From Roseiterribacter gracilis (lineage in GTDB: Bacteria > Pseudomonadota > Alphaproteobacteria > BOG-932 > Roseiterribacteraceae), in NCBI GenBank assembly GCA_018332375.1, contig BOPV01000001.1:496001-560000 (forward strand): 64,000 nt of DNA, given 5' to 3'. A program made the position numbers and the translations under genes. Below the pieces are notes generated by a model, which did no database searches, was not told where the DNA came from, and saw nothing but the letters and a program-made list of their open reading frames with translations. Below, one piece after another: positions 33,656 through 42,712 of the stretch; positions within the stretch are counted from its first letter, which is position 1, and each line of letters starts with the position of its first letter.

Positions 33656-35797
33656 ATGAGCCGTATGATCGATCGCGCCGGAATTCAGGTTGCCGAGACG
33701 CTGGTGAACTTCATCGAAGGTCAGGTTCTGCCTGGCGTCATCGATGACGTCGCAAAATTCTGGTTGGGCTTCGCCGCGATCTTCAACACCTACGGGCCCG
33801 AGAATAAGCAACTGCTGGCCAAGCGGGACGCGCTGCAGGCCAAAATCGACGACTGGCATCGCGCGCACAAAGGCGAGATCGACGCCAAGGCGTATCAGGC
33901 CTTCCTGCGCGAGATCGGCTATCTCGTCGACGAGCCGGCCAAGTTCACCATCAACACCGAAAATGTCGATGCCGAGCTGGCGCGCATGGCGGGGCCGCAG
34001 CTTGTCGTGCCGGTGTTGAACGCACGCTTCTTGTTGAACGCAGCCAATGCACGTTGGGGCAGCCTGTACGACGCGTTCTACGGTACTGATGCGTTGCCGC
34101 AGGACGGTCCGGCGCAAAAAGGCTACGACCCGAAACGCGGCGCGCAGGTGGTTGCGCGCGTGAAGCAGTTTCTCGACGCAGCGGTGCCGCTTGCGTCGGG
34201 CAGCTACACCGACGCCAAGGGCTTCTCGGTTGCGAACGGCGCGCTGTCGCCGGCGCTGAAAGATCCGTCGGTGTTTGCCGGCTATCGCGGCGACGCCGCC
34301 AATCCGAGCGCGATCCTGCTGCGCCACAACGGTCTCGCGATCGAGCTGGTGATCGACCGCAACCATGCGATCGGCAAGACCGACCCCGCCGGCATCGCCG
34401 ACGTCATGCTGGAATCGGCGTTGTCGACCATCGTCGATCTGGAAGACTCGGTTGCCGCTGTCGATGCCGACGACAAGGTTGCAGCCTACAGCAACTGGCT
34501 GGGCTTGATGCGCGGCGACCTCGAAGCCTCGTTCGAAAAGGGCGGCAAGGTGATGACGCGCGCGCTGGAAGGCGACCGCGAATTCACCGCGCCCGACGGC
34601 AAGAGCTTTGCGTTGCACGGCCGCTCATTGCTGTTCGTGCGCAATGTCGGTCATTTGATGACCAACCCTGCGGTCAAGTTTGCCGACGGTTCGGAAGCGC
34701 CCGAAGGTATTCTCGACGGCATCATGACCAGCGCGATCGCGCTTCATGACCTGAAAGGGAAGGGCAAGTTCAAGAACAGCCGCACCGGCTCGATCTATAT
34801 CGTCAAGCCGAAGATGCACGGGCCGGAAGAAGTCGGCTTCGCCAACCGTCTATTCGATGCGATCGAAGATCTGCTGGGCGTTGCGCGTCACACGATCAAG
34901 ATCGGCGTGATGGACGAAGAACGTCGCACCTCGGCCAATCTCGCCGCCTGCATTCACGCGGTGCGCGACCGCATCGTGTTCATCAATACGGGCTTCCTTG
35001 ATCGCACCGGCGACGAAATGCATACGTCGATGCAAGCGGGCCCGATGGTGCGCAAGGCCGAGATGAAGAACGCGACCTGGATCAAGGCCTACGAAGAACG
35101 CAATGTTGCGATCGGTCTGGCATGCGGCCTGTCGGGCAAAGCGCAGATCGGCAAAGGCATGTGGGCGGCGCCGGACCGGATGGCCGACATGCTGGCGCAG
35201 AAGATCGGTCACCCGAAAACCGGCGCGAATACCGCTTGGGTGCCGAGCCCGACCGCAGCGACGTTGCACGCGCTGCACTATCACGAGGTTGACGTGTTCG
35301 CGCGCCAGAAAGAGCTGCAAGGTTCGACGCCGCCGGCGCTGGATCTGCTGCTGACGATTCCGTTGGCGGCGGGCAAGAACTGGACGCCGCAGGATGTGCG
35401 CGACGAACTCGACAACAACGCGCAGGGCATTCTGGGGTACGTCGTGCGCTGGGTCGATCAGGGCGTCGGCTGTTCGAAAGTGCCCGACATCCACGATATC
35501 GGTCTGATGGAAGACCGCGCCACCTTGCGCATCTCTTCGCAGCATATGGCCAACTGGCTGCTGCACGGCGTCTGCACCAAGGACGAAGCCGAAGCGGCAC
35601 TGCTGCGCATGGCGGCCAAGGTCGACGGGCAGAATGCGGGCGATCCGCTCTACAAGCCGATGGCGCCCAATCCGAAATCGAGCCTCGCCTTCGAAGCAGC
35701 GCGCGCGCTGGTGTTCGAAGGAACCGCACAGCCCAACGGCTATACCGAACCGCTGCTGCATCAGTTCCGGTTGCGGGTGAAAAATCCCTCTCCTTGA
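33656..35797 (+). CDS. glcB: Malate synthase G
   Basis: This 713-aa monomeric malate synthase G condenses glyoxylate with acetyl-CoA to give malate in the glyoxylate shunt. Recognisable blocks are [76 protein letters not shown] and [20 protein letters not shown]. The length is typical (about 720). The last few codons and the stop are formed by the first arm of a palindromic repeat, giving an unusual C-terminus (RVKNPSP). It is divergent from a LysR gene. No isocitrate lyase is in the window. Confidence 0.97.
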   Translation: MSRMIDRAGIQVAETLVNFIEGQVLPGVIDDVAKFWLGFAAIFNTYGPENKQLLAKRDALQAKIDDWHRAHKGEIDAKAYQAFLREIGYLVDEPAKFTINTENVDAELARMAGPQLVVPVLNARFLLNAANARWGSLYDAFYGTDALPQDGPAQKGYDPKRGAQVVARVKQFLDAAVPLASGSYTDAKGFSVANGALSPALKDPSVFAGYRGDAANPSAILLRHNGLAIELVIDRNHAIGKTDPAGIADVMLESALSTIVDLEDSVAAVDADDKVAAYSNWLGLMRGDLEASFEKGGKVMTRALEGDREFTAPDGKSFALHGRSLLFVRNVGHLMTNPAVKFADGSEAPEGILDGIMTSAIALHDLKGKGKFKNSRTGSIYIVKPKMHGPEEVGFANRLFDAIEDLLGVARHTIKIGVMDEERRTSANLAACIHAVRDRIVFINTGFLDRTGDEMHTSMQAGPMVRKAEMKNATWIKAYEERNVAIGLACGLSGKAQIGKGMWAAPDRMADMLAQKIGHPKTGANTAWVPSPTAATLHALHYHEVDVFARQKELQGSTPPALDLLLTIPLAAGKNWTPQDVRDELDNNAQGILGYVVRWVDQGVGCSKVPDIHDIGLMEDRATLRISSQHMANWLLHGVCTKDEAEAALLRMAAKVDGQNAGDPLYKPMAPNPKSSLAFEAARALVFEGTAQPNGYTEPLLHQFRLRVKNPSP

Positions 35798-35883
35798 AGG
35801 AGAGGGAGGGGCCCGCGCGCAAAGCGCGTGGGAGGGTGAGGATGTTGAACCCTCACCCTAGCCCTCTCCCTCGGGGAGAGGGG
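35786..35883. repeat. Four-hairpin palindromic repeat, copy 1
   Basis: Modules in order are: CCCTCTCC/GGAGAGGG; CCCGCGCGC/GCGCGTGGG; GGGTGAGG/CCTCACCC; and CCCTCTCC/GGAGAGGG. It is an inverted copy of the element at 46618-46729: the two inner modules appear in the opposite order. Its first arm encodes the end of malate synthase, including the TGA stop. It may also act as the terminator of that gene. Confidence 0.85.
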
Positions 35884-35893
35884 ACATGACATT

Positions 35894-35999
35894 GATTCGG
35901 CAGGCCTGACGCGGAATCCGGTCATCACCGCCGACTCAAAACATGAGTCAAAACAGACTCTTGAATCACGGGCTTGCGGCCCGTGAATCACCGTGATTC
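35894..35999. promoter_or_regulatory. Cluster of eight GANTC sites upstream of ftsB-like gene
   Basis: GANTC occurs at 35894, 35914, 35933, 35945, 35956, 35963, 35985 and 35995. Part of the stretch is also a palindrome (TCACGGGC/GCCCGTGA). GANTC is the CcrM methylation site in alphaproteobacteria and is enriched in promoters of cell-cycle genes. The region probably contains the promoter of the downstream division gene. Confidence 0.5.
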
Positions 36000-36019
36000 A
36001 AAATCGTGTGTCAAAGCGA

Positions 36020-36310
36020 ATGAAACGCCAATGTGCGCGCAGCATGGTCACCCTGTTGTGCGCGCTCATCGGCATCTACTTTATCTACTACGCGCTGCAC
36101 GGCGACCGTGGCCTGGCAGCGCTGGCCAGGCTCGATGCGCAGGTTGCGCGCGCTGAAGGCGACATGGCGAAGGTGCGAGCGCATCGGGAGGCAGCCCAGC
36201 AGCGCGTTGCTGGACTGCGTCCCGAAGCGCTCGATCTCGATCTGCTCGAAGAGCGGGCACGGCTGACCCTGAACTACGTCGCGGGCGAAGACGTCGTCGT
36301 ACTGCGCTAG
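36020..36310 (+). CDS. FtsB/DivIC-family septum formation initiator
   Basis: This is a cell-division protein of the divisome FtsB/DivIC family, 96 aa from the chosen ATG or 105 aa from a GTG at 35993. It has a short cytoplasmic tail, one membrane helix (VTLLCALIGIYFIYYALHG) and a periplasmic coiled coil (about residues 30-65). The alphaproteobacterial signature DLDLLEERARLTLNYVAGED follows. The HGDRGL sequence after the helix is typical. In many alphaproteobacteria this gene lies between eno and pdhA; here it sits alone between malate synthase and a convergent peptidase gene, which it overlaps by 4 nt. Confidence 0.88.
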   Translation: MKRQCARSMVTLLCALIGIYFIYYALHGDRGLAALARLDAQVARAEGDMAKVRAHREAAQQRVAGLRPEALDLDLLEERARLTLNYVAGEDVVVLR

Positions 36311-37992
36311 AGGCGACAGGCGCTGTCGGCGATTTTCGTGTTGCGCACCCATCCATAGGACTGTGCGGCCGCGCCGCGCGGGACGTAGGCGATCAGCTTC
36401 TCGCCGTCACCGCGCTTCACCCGTACCAGCATCGCGTCGTCGGGCTTGCGCGACAGTTCCAGCGTGTCGCTTGCCTGCACGATCTCGTCGCCCTCCTGCA
36501 GGCCTGCTTGTGCAGCCGCGGATCCTGCGACCAGCCCGCGCACGATTTTCTTGTCGCCCATCAAGCCTGCTTCGTCGAAGCCGAGTTCGAACGGACGGAT
36601 TTTCGTCGCGACCAACTTGAAGCACGGTCCGAAGGCGCCGGTCGGAACCACCGGCCTGCCTGCTGCCATCGAGTCATAGTCGCGCTGTGCGTCGGCGCCG
36701 ATTTCTTTGCCGACCAGTGCAATCCAGTCCGCAATGCCCGGCGTCTTTTTCGCGCGCTGCTGCGCCTGGATTGCCAGCACGATGTCGTCGAGACTGTGCT
36801 TGTTGTTGCTCTTGGCGCGGATTTTGGCGTCGGTCAGCGCCAGATAGAGAAAGCCGCGGCCGTAGGGAATGCGCTGCGCGCTCCAATCGCTCCAGAAGCG
36901 CTTGGCCGCTTCGCCGTTCGATACGTTGCGCAGCGGATTGGAATAATAATCGGCGGCCCGCTTGTTGATGCGTTCGAGGAACTGGTCCGGCGTCAACACG
37001 CCGGCGCGGTAGGAGAGAACGAGCGAGTAAAACTCGGCGTTGCCTTCGCTGTACCAGGCGGTGTCGCCATGCTCGCCCGCAATCTTGGGCCAGTTGTGCG
37101 TCATCTCGTGCGCCAGCAGATCCTGCATCGAGTCCAGAGTCGGTGCGGTCGCTTCGTTCCAGCCGAACATGAACGACTTGGCGAGCGCCGTGCCGCCGCC
37201 GCCGCGATGCGGGTTGTGGCGGATGAAGACGCGGTACGGCGCGTTGGCGTCGTCGAAGAAGTTCGACATGTAGGCGTAGAGCTTCTGGATCCGCGCAGCG
37301 ACGTCGGACGGTGCGATCGGCGGATCGGTCAGCCAGTACATGGCAAAATTGCCGTTGCGATAGGTCTTGAGCGGACCTGCTGCATAGAACGAGAAGGCCA
37401 GCAGCTCGGCCGGACCAACCGTCTGCACGTCGCCTTCGCCCAGGCTCCATGCGCCGGTTGCGTCGGGTCCCAGCGCAGCAAGATCCCAATGCACGCGCAG
37501 CCGATAGGGATTCTTGGTGTTGGGCAGCGGCAGGAAGGTGATGCCGGCGCCCAACACGCCGCCACCGTCGGCGCGCAGATCGAACAGCGGACCGGTACGC
37601 GTGGTTGCGTCGACCACGCGCGGCGGCGCTTTGGCGGTGACGACGACGTCGCCCACCGTGGCGCGCGTCGGCAACCACTGGCGATAGGTGCCGGTCGGGG
37701 TCGGTGCTTCGTCTTTCTGCGTCAACGGCAACGGACCGGCATCGTCGCGCGCCTGCACCGCATCGCCGTCATAGCGTGTGGCGGGAATCGAAACGATCAA
37801 GGTCGGCATGCGCAGCAGTGCGGTGCCTTCGGCGACGTTCGGCTTTTCGAGTTTGAGCGTGACGCCCACGTCGCGCACCGCGCCGTTCTGTACGTGCGGC
37901 GTCAGCAGCAGGTCCAGCGACGGCGGTGCCGACTGCGCCATTGCGGCGACGGGCAGGCCCAGGAAAAGTCCAACGGTCCGAACAAGGCGCAT
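36307..37992 (-). CDS. M61-like zinc aminopeptidase with PDZ domain, secreted
   Basis: This 561-aa exported protein resembles M61 glycyl aminopeptidases. A signal peptide is present (LVRTVGLFLGLPVAAMA). The zinc motif is HEMTHNWPK with the downstream glutamate in WYSEGNAEFYSL, giving HExxH...E. The C-terminal about 100 residues form a PDZ-like domain (VRGLVAGSAAAQAGLQEGDE). The start at 37992 is chosen over one 15 codons upstream for the signal peptide. It probably degrades peptides in the periplasm. Confidence 0.88.
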   Translation of the reverse strand: MRLVRTVGLFLGLPVAAMAQSAPPSLDLLLTPHVQNGAVRDVGVTLKLEKPNVAEGTALLRMPTLIVSIPATRYDGDAVQARDDAGPLPLTQKDEAPTPTGTYRQWLPTRATVGDVVVTAKAPPRVVDATTRTGPLFDLRADGGGVLGAGITFLPLPNTKNPYRLRVHWDLAALGPDATGAWSLGEGDVQTVGPAELLAFSFYAAGPLKTYRNGNFAMYWLTDPPIAPSDVAARIQKLYAYMSNFFDDANAPYRVFIRHNPHRGGGGTALAKSFMFGWNEATAPTLDSMQDLLAHEMTHNWPKIAGEHGDTAWYSEGNAEFYSLVLSYRAGVLTPDQFLERINKRAADYYSNPLRNVSNGEAAKRFWSDWSAQRIPYGRGFLYLALTDAKIRAKSNNKHSLDDIVLAIQAQQRAKKTPGIADWIALVGKEIGADAQRDYDSMAAGRPVVPTGAFGPCFKLVATKIRPFELGFDEAGLMGDKKIVRGLVAGSAAAQAGLQEGDEIVQASDTLELSRKPDDAMLVRVKRGDGEKLIAYVPRGAAAQSYGWVRNTKIADSACRL

Positions 37993-38277
37993 CGCAAGGT
38001 CCCTCGATTTCGAACCGAGCCTACGCGGGCTGCACAAGAATTTCTTTTCTGAGGGGCTGTGAAAGCGCTAGGTGCGTGGGCGCTTTATGCGGATCCACCG
38101 GTCGCGGTGCATGGATGATGCAGCGACACAAACCTGTTGCCTTATAGAACCTCGAAACCGGATTCGGGGCAACAGCCAGCTTTGCAGCGCTGTGTTGCCG
38201 CCGAAACCGCAGAATGACGTGGGAATCCGCGGCGAGGGGCGTGTATAGAGCGCGGCCCACGACACAGGATTACCCCC

Positions 38278-39843
38278 GTGACTGCAGCGCATTTCACCTC
38301 GACCGAGCGCAAATTCACGATCGCCGGCGTGATGATCGTGTTTCTCCTGTCGGCGCTCGACCAGACGATCGTCGCCACGGCAATGCCGCGCATCATCGCC
38401 GAGCTGCACGGGCTTGCGCTCTATTCCTGGGTCACGACCTCGTACCTGCTGACTTCGACGGTCGCGGTGCCGATTTGCGGCAAGCTTGGCGATCTCTACG
38501 GACGCAAGCCGGTGCTGCTGGTGAGTATCGGTTTGTTTCTCGTCGGGTCGTGGCTGTGCGGCCTGTCGGGCGAGTTGGGCGACGTTCCGTTGCTGGGCGG
38601 CGGCATGACTCAGCTGATCGCCTTTCGCGCCGTGCAGGGGATCGGTGGCGGCGGTCTGTTCACGACCGCCTTTGCCATCATCGGCGAACTCTATCCCCCG
38701 CGTGAGCGCGGCAAGATTGGCGGCATGTTCGGCGCCGTGTTCGGCCTGTCGAGCGCGATCGGTCCGTTGGTCGGCGGCTACTTCACCGATCACGGCACGA
38801 TGACTCTGTTCGGCCATGTCGTCGCCGGTTGGCGTTGGGTGTTTTACCTGAACCTGCCGCTGGGTCTGCTGGCGCTGTTCATGGTGATCGTGATGATGCC
38901 GAAGATGTCGCATCAGGCCAAAGGCAAGATCGACTTTATCGGTGCCGGCCTGATCATCGTCAGCATCGTGCCGCTGCTGCTCGCGCTGACCTTCGGCGGA
39001 CATTTCCGCCCGTGGGATTCGGCCTTGGTGCTGGGACTGTTCGCGACGTTCGCGATCGGGCTGGTTCTGTACATCGTCAACGAACGCTACGCGTCGCATC
39101 CGATCCTGCCGCTGTCGCTGTTCAAGAACCGCGTGTTCAGCACCGCGAACTTCGCCGGCTTTCTGATCTCGATGTCGTTCATGAGCGCGCTCGCCTTTCT
39201 GCCGCTGTTCCTGCAGATCGGCCAGTCGGTCAACGCTACGATCAGCGGCCTGACGACCTTGCCGTTGATGGCGGGTCTGATCGGCAGTTCGATCGTCGCG
39301 GGCCGGATGGTGTCGAAAACCGGCGAGTACAAACCGCTGATGATTGGCAGCGTCGTGCTGACCTTCGTCGGCATCTTTCTGCTCAGCCGCATGGATGCCG
39401 ATACGAGCCGCCTCGATCTCAGCTGGCGCATGTTCGTGCTCGGCGTCGGGCTGGGGCCGACCTCAAGCGTGTTCAACATCGCAATCCAGAATGCGCTGCC
39501 GATGAACCAGCTTGGCGTCGCAACCAGCTCGAACCAGTTCTTTCGCCAGATCGGCTCGACCATCGGCGTTGCCGTGTTCGGCACCATTCTGACCAATGGG
39601 CTGAGCGACAATCTGGGCGACACGATGCCGGGCATGAATCTCGACAAGCTGCATGCGATGGCGGCGACGATGGTGGATCTGCCGGCTGCTGTACGGTCGA
39701 CCATCACCGGCACGATCACGCACACCTTCACGCTGAGCCTGATCGTCGTTGCCGCAGCGTTGGTCGCAACGCTGCTGGTGCCGCATCTTCCGTTGAAGTC
39801 GCGGATGCCGCCGCAACAGCCGGAGCCCAACGTCCAGGCATGA
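38278..39843 (+). CDS. MFS transporter, DHA2 family (EmrB/QacA type)
   Basis: This 521-aa, 14-helix drug:proton antiporter belongs to the DHA2 family. Motifs include the DHA2 signature LSALDQTIVATAMPRII in helix 1 (family motif LDxTIVNVALP), the motif A loop GKLGDLYGRKPVLL and, in helix 5, GPLVGGYFTD. It probably exports toxic compounds. The start is GTG. The downstream methyltransferase overlaps its stop (ATGA), so the two are co-translated; modification plus export of one compound is a reasonable guess but no more. Confidence 0.94.
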   Translation: MTAAHFTSTERKFTIAGVMIVFLLSALDQTIVATAMPRIIAELHGLALYSWVTTSYLLTSTVAVPICGKLGDLYGRKPVLLVSIGLFLVGSWLCGLSGELGDVPLLGGGMTQLIAFRAVQGIGGGGLFTTAFAIIGELYPPRERGKIGGMFGAVFGLSSAIGPLVGGYFTDHGTMTLFGHVVAGWRWVFYLNLPLGLLALFMVIVMMPKMSHQAKGKIDFIGAGLIIVSIVPLLLALTFGGHFRPWDSALVLGLFATFAIGLVLYIVNERYASHPILPLSLFKNRVFSTANFAGFLISMSFMSALAFLPLFLQIGQSVNATISGLTTLPLMAGLIGSSIVAGRMVSKTGEYKPLMIGSVVLTFVGIFLLSRMDADTSRLDLSWRMFVLGVGLGPTSSVFNIAIQNALPMNQLGVATSSNQFFRQIGSTIGVAVFGTILTNGLSDNLGDTMPGMNLDKLHAMAATMVDLPAAVRSTITGTITHTFTLSLIVVAAALVATLLVPHLPLKSRMPPQQPEPNVQA

Positions 39844-40445
39844 GCGCCGACGACGTCATCAACATCTATGAGCGCAACGCGGCGGGGTGGGACGCCGACC
39901 GGCAGCATCGTCGTCCCGATGGCGAGGCGTCGTGGATCAAGCGCTTCGTCGCCGCAGCCGCGCCTGGATCGCGCATCCTCGATCTCGGCTGCGGATCGGG
40001 TGAACCGATCGCGCGCGATCTTCTCGCGGCTGGTTGTGCGGTGACGGGCGTCGACTCGTCACCGTCGCTGATCGCGCTTTGTCAGCAGCGCTTTCCGCAG
40101 CAGGACTGGATCGTTGCCGACATGCGCCGGCTCGATCTGCGCCGGCGCTTCGGCGGGATCGTGGCGTGGCACAGCCTGTTTCATCTCACACAAGATGAGC
40201 AGGCGTCGATGTTCCCGATTTTCGCGCAGCACGCGGCGCCGGGTGCGCCGTTGCTCTTCACCAGCGGGTCGAAGCGCGACGTGACGATCGGCACCTGGCG
40301 CGGCGAGGCGCTGTATCACGCGAGCCTCGACGCAAGCGACTATGAGGCGCTGCTCGCATCGAGCGGCTTTACGTTGATCGACCATGTCGTCGAAGACGCC
40401 GCTTGTGGCGGCGCTACGGTGTGGCTCAGCCTTCGTAGTCGATGA
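39840..40445 (+). CDS. Class I SAM-dependent methyltransferase
   Basis: This 201-aa methyltransferase has motif I RILDLGCGSGEPIARDLLAA and post-I acidic residue in GVDSSPSLIALC, followed by DWIVADMRRLDL (motif II) and WHSLFHLTQDEQ. It is coupled to the DHA2 exporter gene. Its 3' end overlaps the convergent paaE gene by 20 nt, a tight head-on arrangement at the edge of the phenylacetate cluster. The acceptor is unknown. Confidence 0.9.
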   Translation: MSADDVINIYERNAAGWDADRQHRRPDGEASWIKRFVAAAAPGSRILDLGCGSGEPIARDLLAAGCAVTGVDSSPSLIALCQQRFPQQDWIVADMRRLDLRRRFGGIVAWHSLFHLTQDEQASMFPIFAQHAAPGAPLLFTSGSKRDVTIGTWRGEALYHASLDASDYEALLASSGFTLIDHVVEDAACGGATVWLSLRSR

Positions 40446-41502
40446 CCACGTTGTCGCTGGTCGGCACGGCCTGGCAGGTCAGCACGTAACCCTGCGCGAC
40501 TTCGGCAGGGCTGAGCCCGTAATTGGTTTTCATCTCGACTGTGCCGCTGATCACCTTGGCGCGGCAGGTGGCGCAGACGCCGGCTTTGCACGCATAGGGT
40601 GTCGGCAGGCCTGCCGCGCGCGCGCTTTCGAGGATCGAGCCTTTGGCAGCGTCGAAGGTGATATTGGTGCGGCGTCCGTCGAGACCGATCGAGATGCGCG
40701 CGCCGCTGGCTTTGGCCGCGAGAGCAGCCGCAGCGGCCGCTTGGCTCGCCGACGGTGCGCCAGTGGTGAAACGTTCGATCAGAATGCGATCGGTCGGCAC
40801 GCCGCGTGCGCGCAACTGTTCATCGGCCGCATCCATCATCGGGCCGGGGCCGCAAATGAAGAACGCATCGATCTTGGCCGGATCGATCAGCACGGTCAGC
40901 AGTTCTTGAATCTTGGCTGCGTCGAGACGACCGTTGAACAGCGCGATTTCCTCTTCTTCGTCTTCGAGGAAGTGGAATAGTTCGAACCGGTCCATGTACC
41001 GGTTTTTCAGCGCCGCCAATTGTTCGAGGAAAATGATCTGCGGCGTGTTGCGGTTGCCGTAGAACAAGGTGAAGCGGCTGTTCGGTTCGGCGGCAAGCCC
41101 GGTGCGCAACAGCGACAAGATCGGCGTAATGCCCGAGCCGCCGGCAAAAGCAACGTAGTGGCGTTTCGCGCTGCCGTCGAATTCCCAGGTGAAGCTGCCA
41201 TGCGGCGGCATCACGTCCAGCTCGTGCCCGGCCTGCAGCGTGCCGTTGGCCCAGGTCGAAAACACACCGCCGGCAATCTGTTTGACCGCGATACGCAGCT
41301 CGCCTTCATGCGGTGCGACGCAGACCGAATAGTTGCGGCGCACTTCTTCACCGTCGAAGTCGGCACGCACGGTCAGATGCTGGCCGGCGCGGAACTTGAA
41401 CAGATGCGCGGTGTCTTTGGGAACGTCGAGCAGGATCGACACCGCGTCGGGCGTTTCGCGCCGGACTTCGGCGATGCGCAGCTTGTGGAATCCGACCGAC
41501 AT
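40426..41502 (-). CDS. paaE: 1,2-phenylacetyl-CoA epoxidase reductase subunit PaaE
   Basis: This is the 358-aa reductase of the phenylacetyl-CoA epoxidase complex. It has an N-terminal FAD-binding ferredoxin-reductase domain (about residues 1-105, RRNYSVCVAPHEGELRIAVK) and an NAD-binding domain (about 110-240, AFAGGSGITPILSLL; FICGPGPMMDAA). The C-terminal plant-type [2Fe-2S] ferredoxin domain is CKAGVCATCRAKVISG with a later TCQAVP cysteine. It passes electrons from NADPH to the PaaA di-iron site. The ATG at 41502 lies 10 nt after the paaD stop. It is last in paaABCDE. Confidence 0.96.
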   Translation of the reverse strand: MSVGFHKLRIAEVRRETPDAVSILLDVPKDTAHLFKFRAGQHLTVRADFDGEEVRRNYSVCVAPHEGELRIAVKQIAGGVFSTWANGTLQAGHELDVMPPHGSFTWEFDGSAKRHYVAFAGGSGITPILSLLRTGLAAEPNSRFTLFYGNRNTPQIIFLEQLAALKNRYMDRFELFHFLEDEEEEIALFNGRLDAAKIQELLTVLIDPAKIDAFFICGPGPMMDAADEQLRARGVPTDRILIERFTTGAPSASQAAAAAALAAKASGARISIGLDGRRTNITFDAAKGSILESARAAGLPTPYACKAGVCATCRAKVISGTVEMKTNYGLSPAEVAQGYVLTCQAVPTSDNVVIDYEG

Positions 41503-41512
41503 GCACGTCTCG

Positions 41513-41968
41513 CTAATGGCACTTGAAGTGATCGAACGGTTCGGCGCAGTCCAGGCAGCGCCATAGCGCTTTGCACGGCGTCGAACCAAAGCGGCTCAGC
41601 TCTTCCGTATGCGACGAACCGCATTGGGGGCAGGCGGGCGTCGTGGTGCCGCGCAGATTGTTCGAATGCGGCGGCGGCGCGATGCCGTAGGCGCGCAGCT
41701 TCTCGCGACCCGTCTCGCTGATCCAATCGGTCGTCCAGGGCGGATCGATCTGGCGCGTGATGGCAATGTCGTTGAAGCCGGCCTTGTCCAACGCGGTGCG
41801 CACCGCGCTTTCGATCGCAAAGGTCGCGGGACAGCCGGTATAGGTCGGCGTCAGCACGACCGCACCTTCAGTCACGTCGCGCACGATGCCGAGTTCCACG
41901 ATTGAGATCACCGGGATCTCGGGATCGGGAACGTGGTCGAGCAACGTCCAGATGCTACCAGCGTGCAT
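41513..41968 (-). CDS. paaD: 1,2-phenylacetyl-CoA epoxidase subunit PaaD
   Basis: This is the 151-aa PaaD assembly/maturation subunit with an N-terminal MIP18/DUF59-like domain (LLDHVPDPEIPVISIVELGI; TYTGCPATFAIESAV). It has a C-terminal cysteine-rich zinc/iron region (CPQCGSSHTEEL, CKALWRCLDCAEPFDHFKC). PaaD is needed to mature the epoxidase iron sites. The gene overlaps the end of paaC by 14 nt. The ATG at 41968 gives the family's normal start (HAGSIWTLLD); the longer open frame upstream is antisense to nothing useful and lies inside paaC. Confidence 0.95.
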   Translation of the reverse strand: MHAGSIWTLLDHVPDPEIPVISIVELGIVRDVTEGAVVLTPTYTGCPATFAIESAVRTALDKAGFNDIAITRQIDPPWTTDWISETGREKLRAYGIAPPPHSNNLRGTTTPACPQCGSSHTEELSRFGSTPCKALWRCLDCAEPFDHFKCH

Positions 41969-42710
41969 CCGGATAGGTCCGCTGCAGGAACTGCATCTGC
42001 GACAGCAAATGGCCGAGATGTTCGGAGTGATGCCCACGGCGGCCGCCAACCGTCGCGCGCCGATCGGCGGGCCGCGCCAGGCAGGCGTCGCGCAGCACCG
42101 CGTCGATCGCTGCGTCGAAGGCAGGACGGAAGCTGGCCGGATCGACTGCAACGCCAGCCTCGATCAGCTTTGCGTCGGGTGCTTCGAACAGCTCGTCGAC
42201 GAAGCGCCACGACCAGTCGAGACCCTCGGCAACGCGCTGCGCGCTTTCTTCGGTGCCGTCACCGAGCCGCACCATCCATTCGCTTGCGACGCGCGCGTGA
42301 TAGGCGACTTCTTTCGCCGCCTTGCGCGCGATCCCGGCGATGGTTGCGTCGGTCGAATTCGACAGCGCCTGGAACAGCAGCAGCTGGAAATTCGAAAACA
42401 GGAACTGGCGCGCAATGGTGCGGCCGAAATCGCCGTTAGGCTGTTCGACCAGCAGGCAATTGGTGAAGTCCAACACGTCGCGATGAAAGGCGAGCTTGTC
42501 GCCGTCACGACCTTCGCCTTCCAACGTGCCAGCGTAGTCGAGCAGCAACGTCGCCTGACCGATCAGGTCGAGCGCAATGTTGGCGAGAAACAGATCGATC
42601 TCCAAGGTCGGCGCGTGGCCGCACCATTCGCCCAGTCGCTGGCCGAGGATGAGCGAGTCGTCACCCAGCGAGATCGCGTAGCGCGCGATGTCTTTGCGGT
42701 CTGCGCCCAT
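41955..42710 (-). CDS. paaC: 1,2-phenylacetyl-CoA epoxidase structural subunit PaaC
   Basis: This 251-aa ferritin-like structural subunit forms the catalytic heterodimer with PaaA. Family blocks include YAISLGDDSLILGQRLGEWC, ALDLIGQATLLLDYAG, LLVEQPNGDFGRTIARQF and EVAYHARVASEWMVRLGDGT. It follows paaB by 2 nt. Length (E. coli PaaC is 248 aa) and gene order are canonical. Confidence 0.96.
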   Translation of the reverse strand: MGADRKDIARYAISLGDDSLILGQRLGEWCGHAPTLEIDLFLANIALDLIGQATLLLDYAGTLEGEGRDGDKLAFHRDVLDFTNCLLVEQPNGDFGRTIARQFLFSNFQLLLFQALSNSTDATIAGIARKAAKEVAYHARVASEWMVRLGDGTEESAQRVAEGLDWSWRFVDELFEAPDAKLIEAGVAVDPASFRPAFDAAIDAVLRDACLARPADRRATVGGRRGHHSEHLGHLLSQMQFLQRTYPDARW

Positions 42711-42712
42711 GG

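Noticed and set aside
35786..35883. CRISPR-like repeat array
   Set aside because: The units are palindromes of different sequence with no regularly spaced unique spacers and no cas genes; it is an intergenic palindromic repeat.
35885..35908. Seven-codon mini-ORF (MTLIRQA) immediately after the repeat near glcB
   Set aside because: The G-rich repeat arm before its ATG looks like a ribosome-binding site, but the ORF is too short and uninformative to support as a leader peptide.
36508..38052. 514-codon plus-strand frame opposite the M61-like gene
   Set aside because: The opposite strand encodes HEMTH and PDZ domains with a signal peptide; this frame is its mirror.
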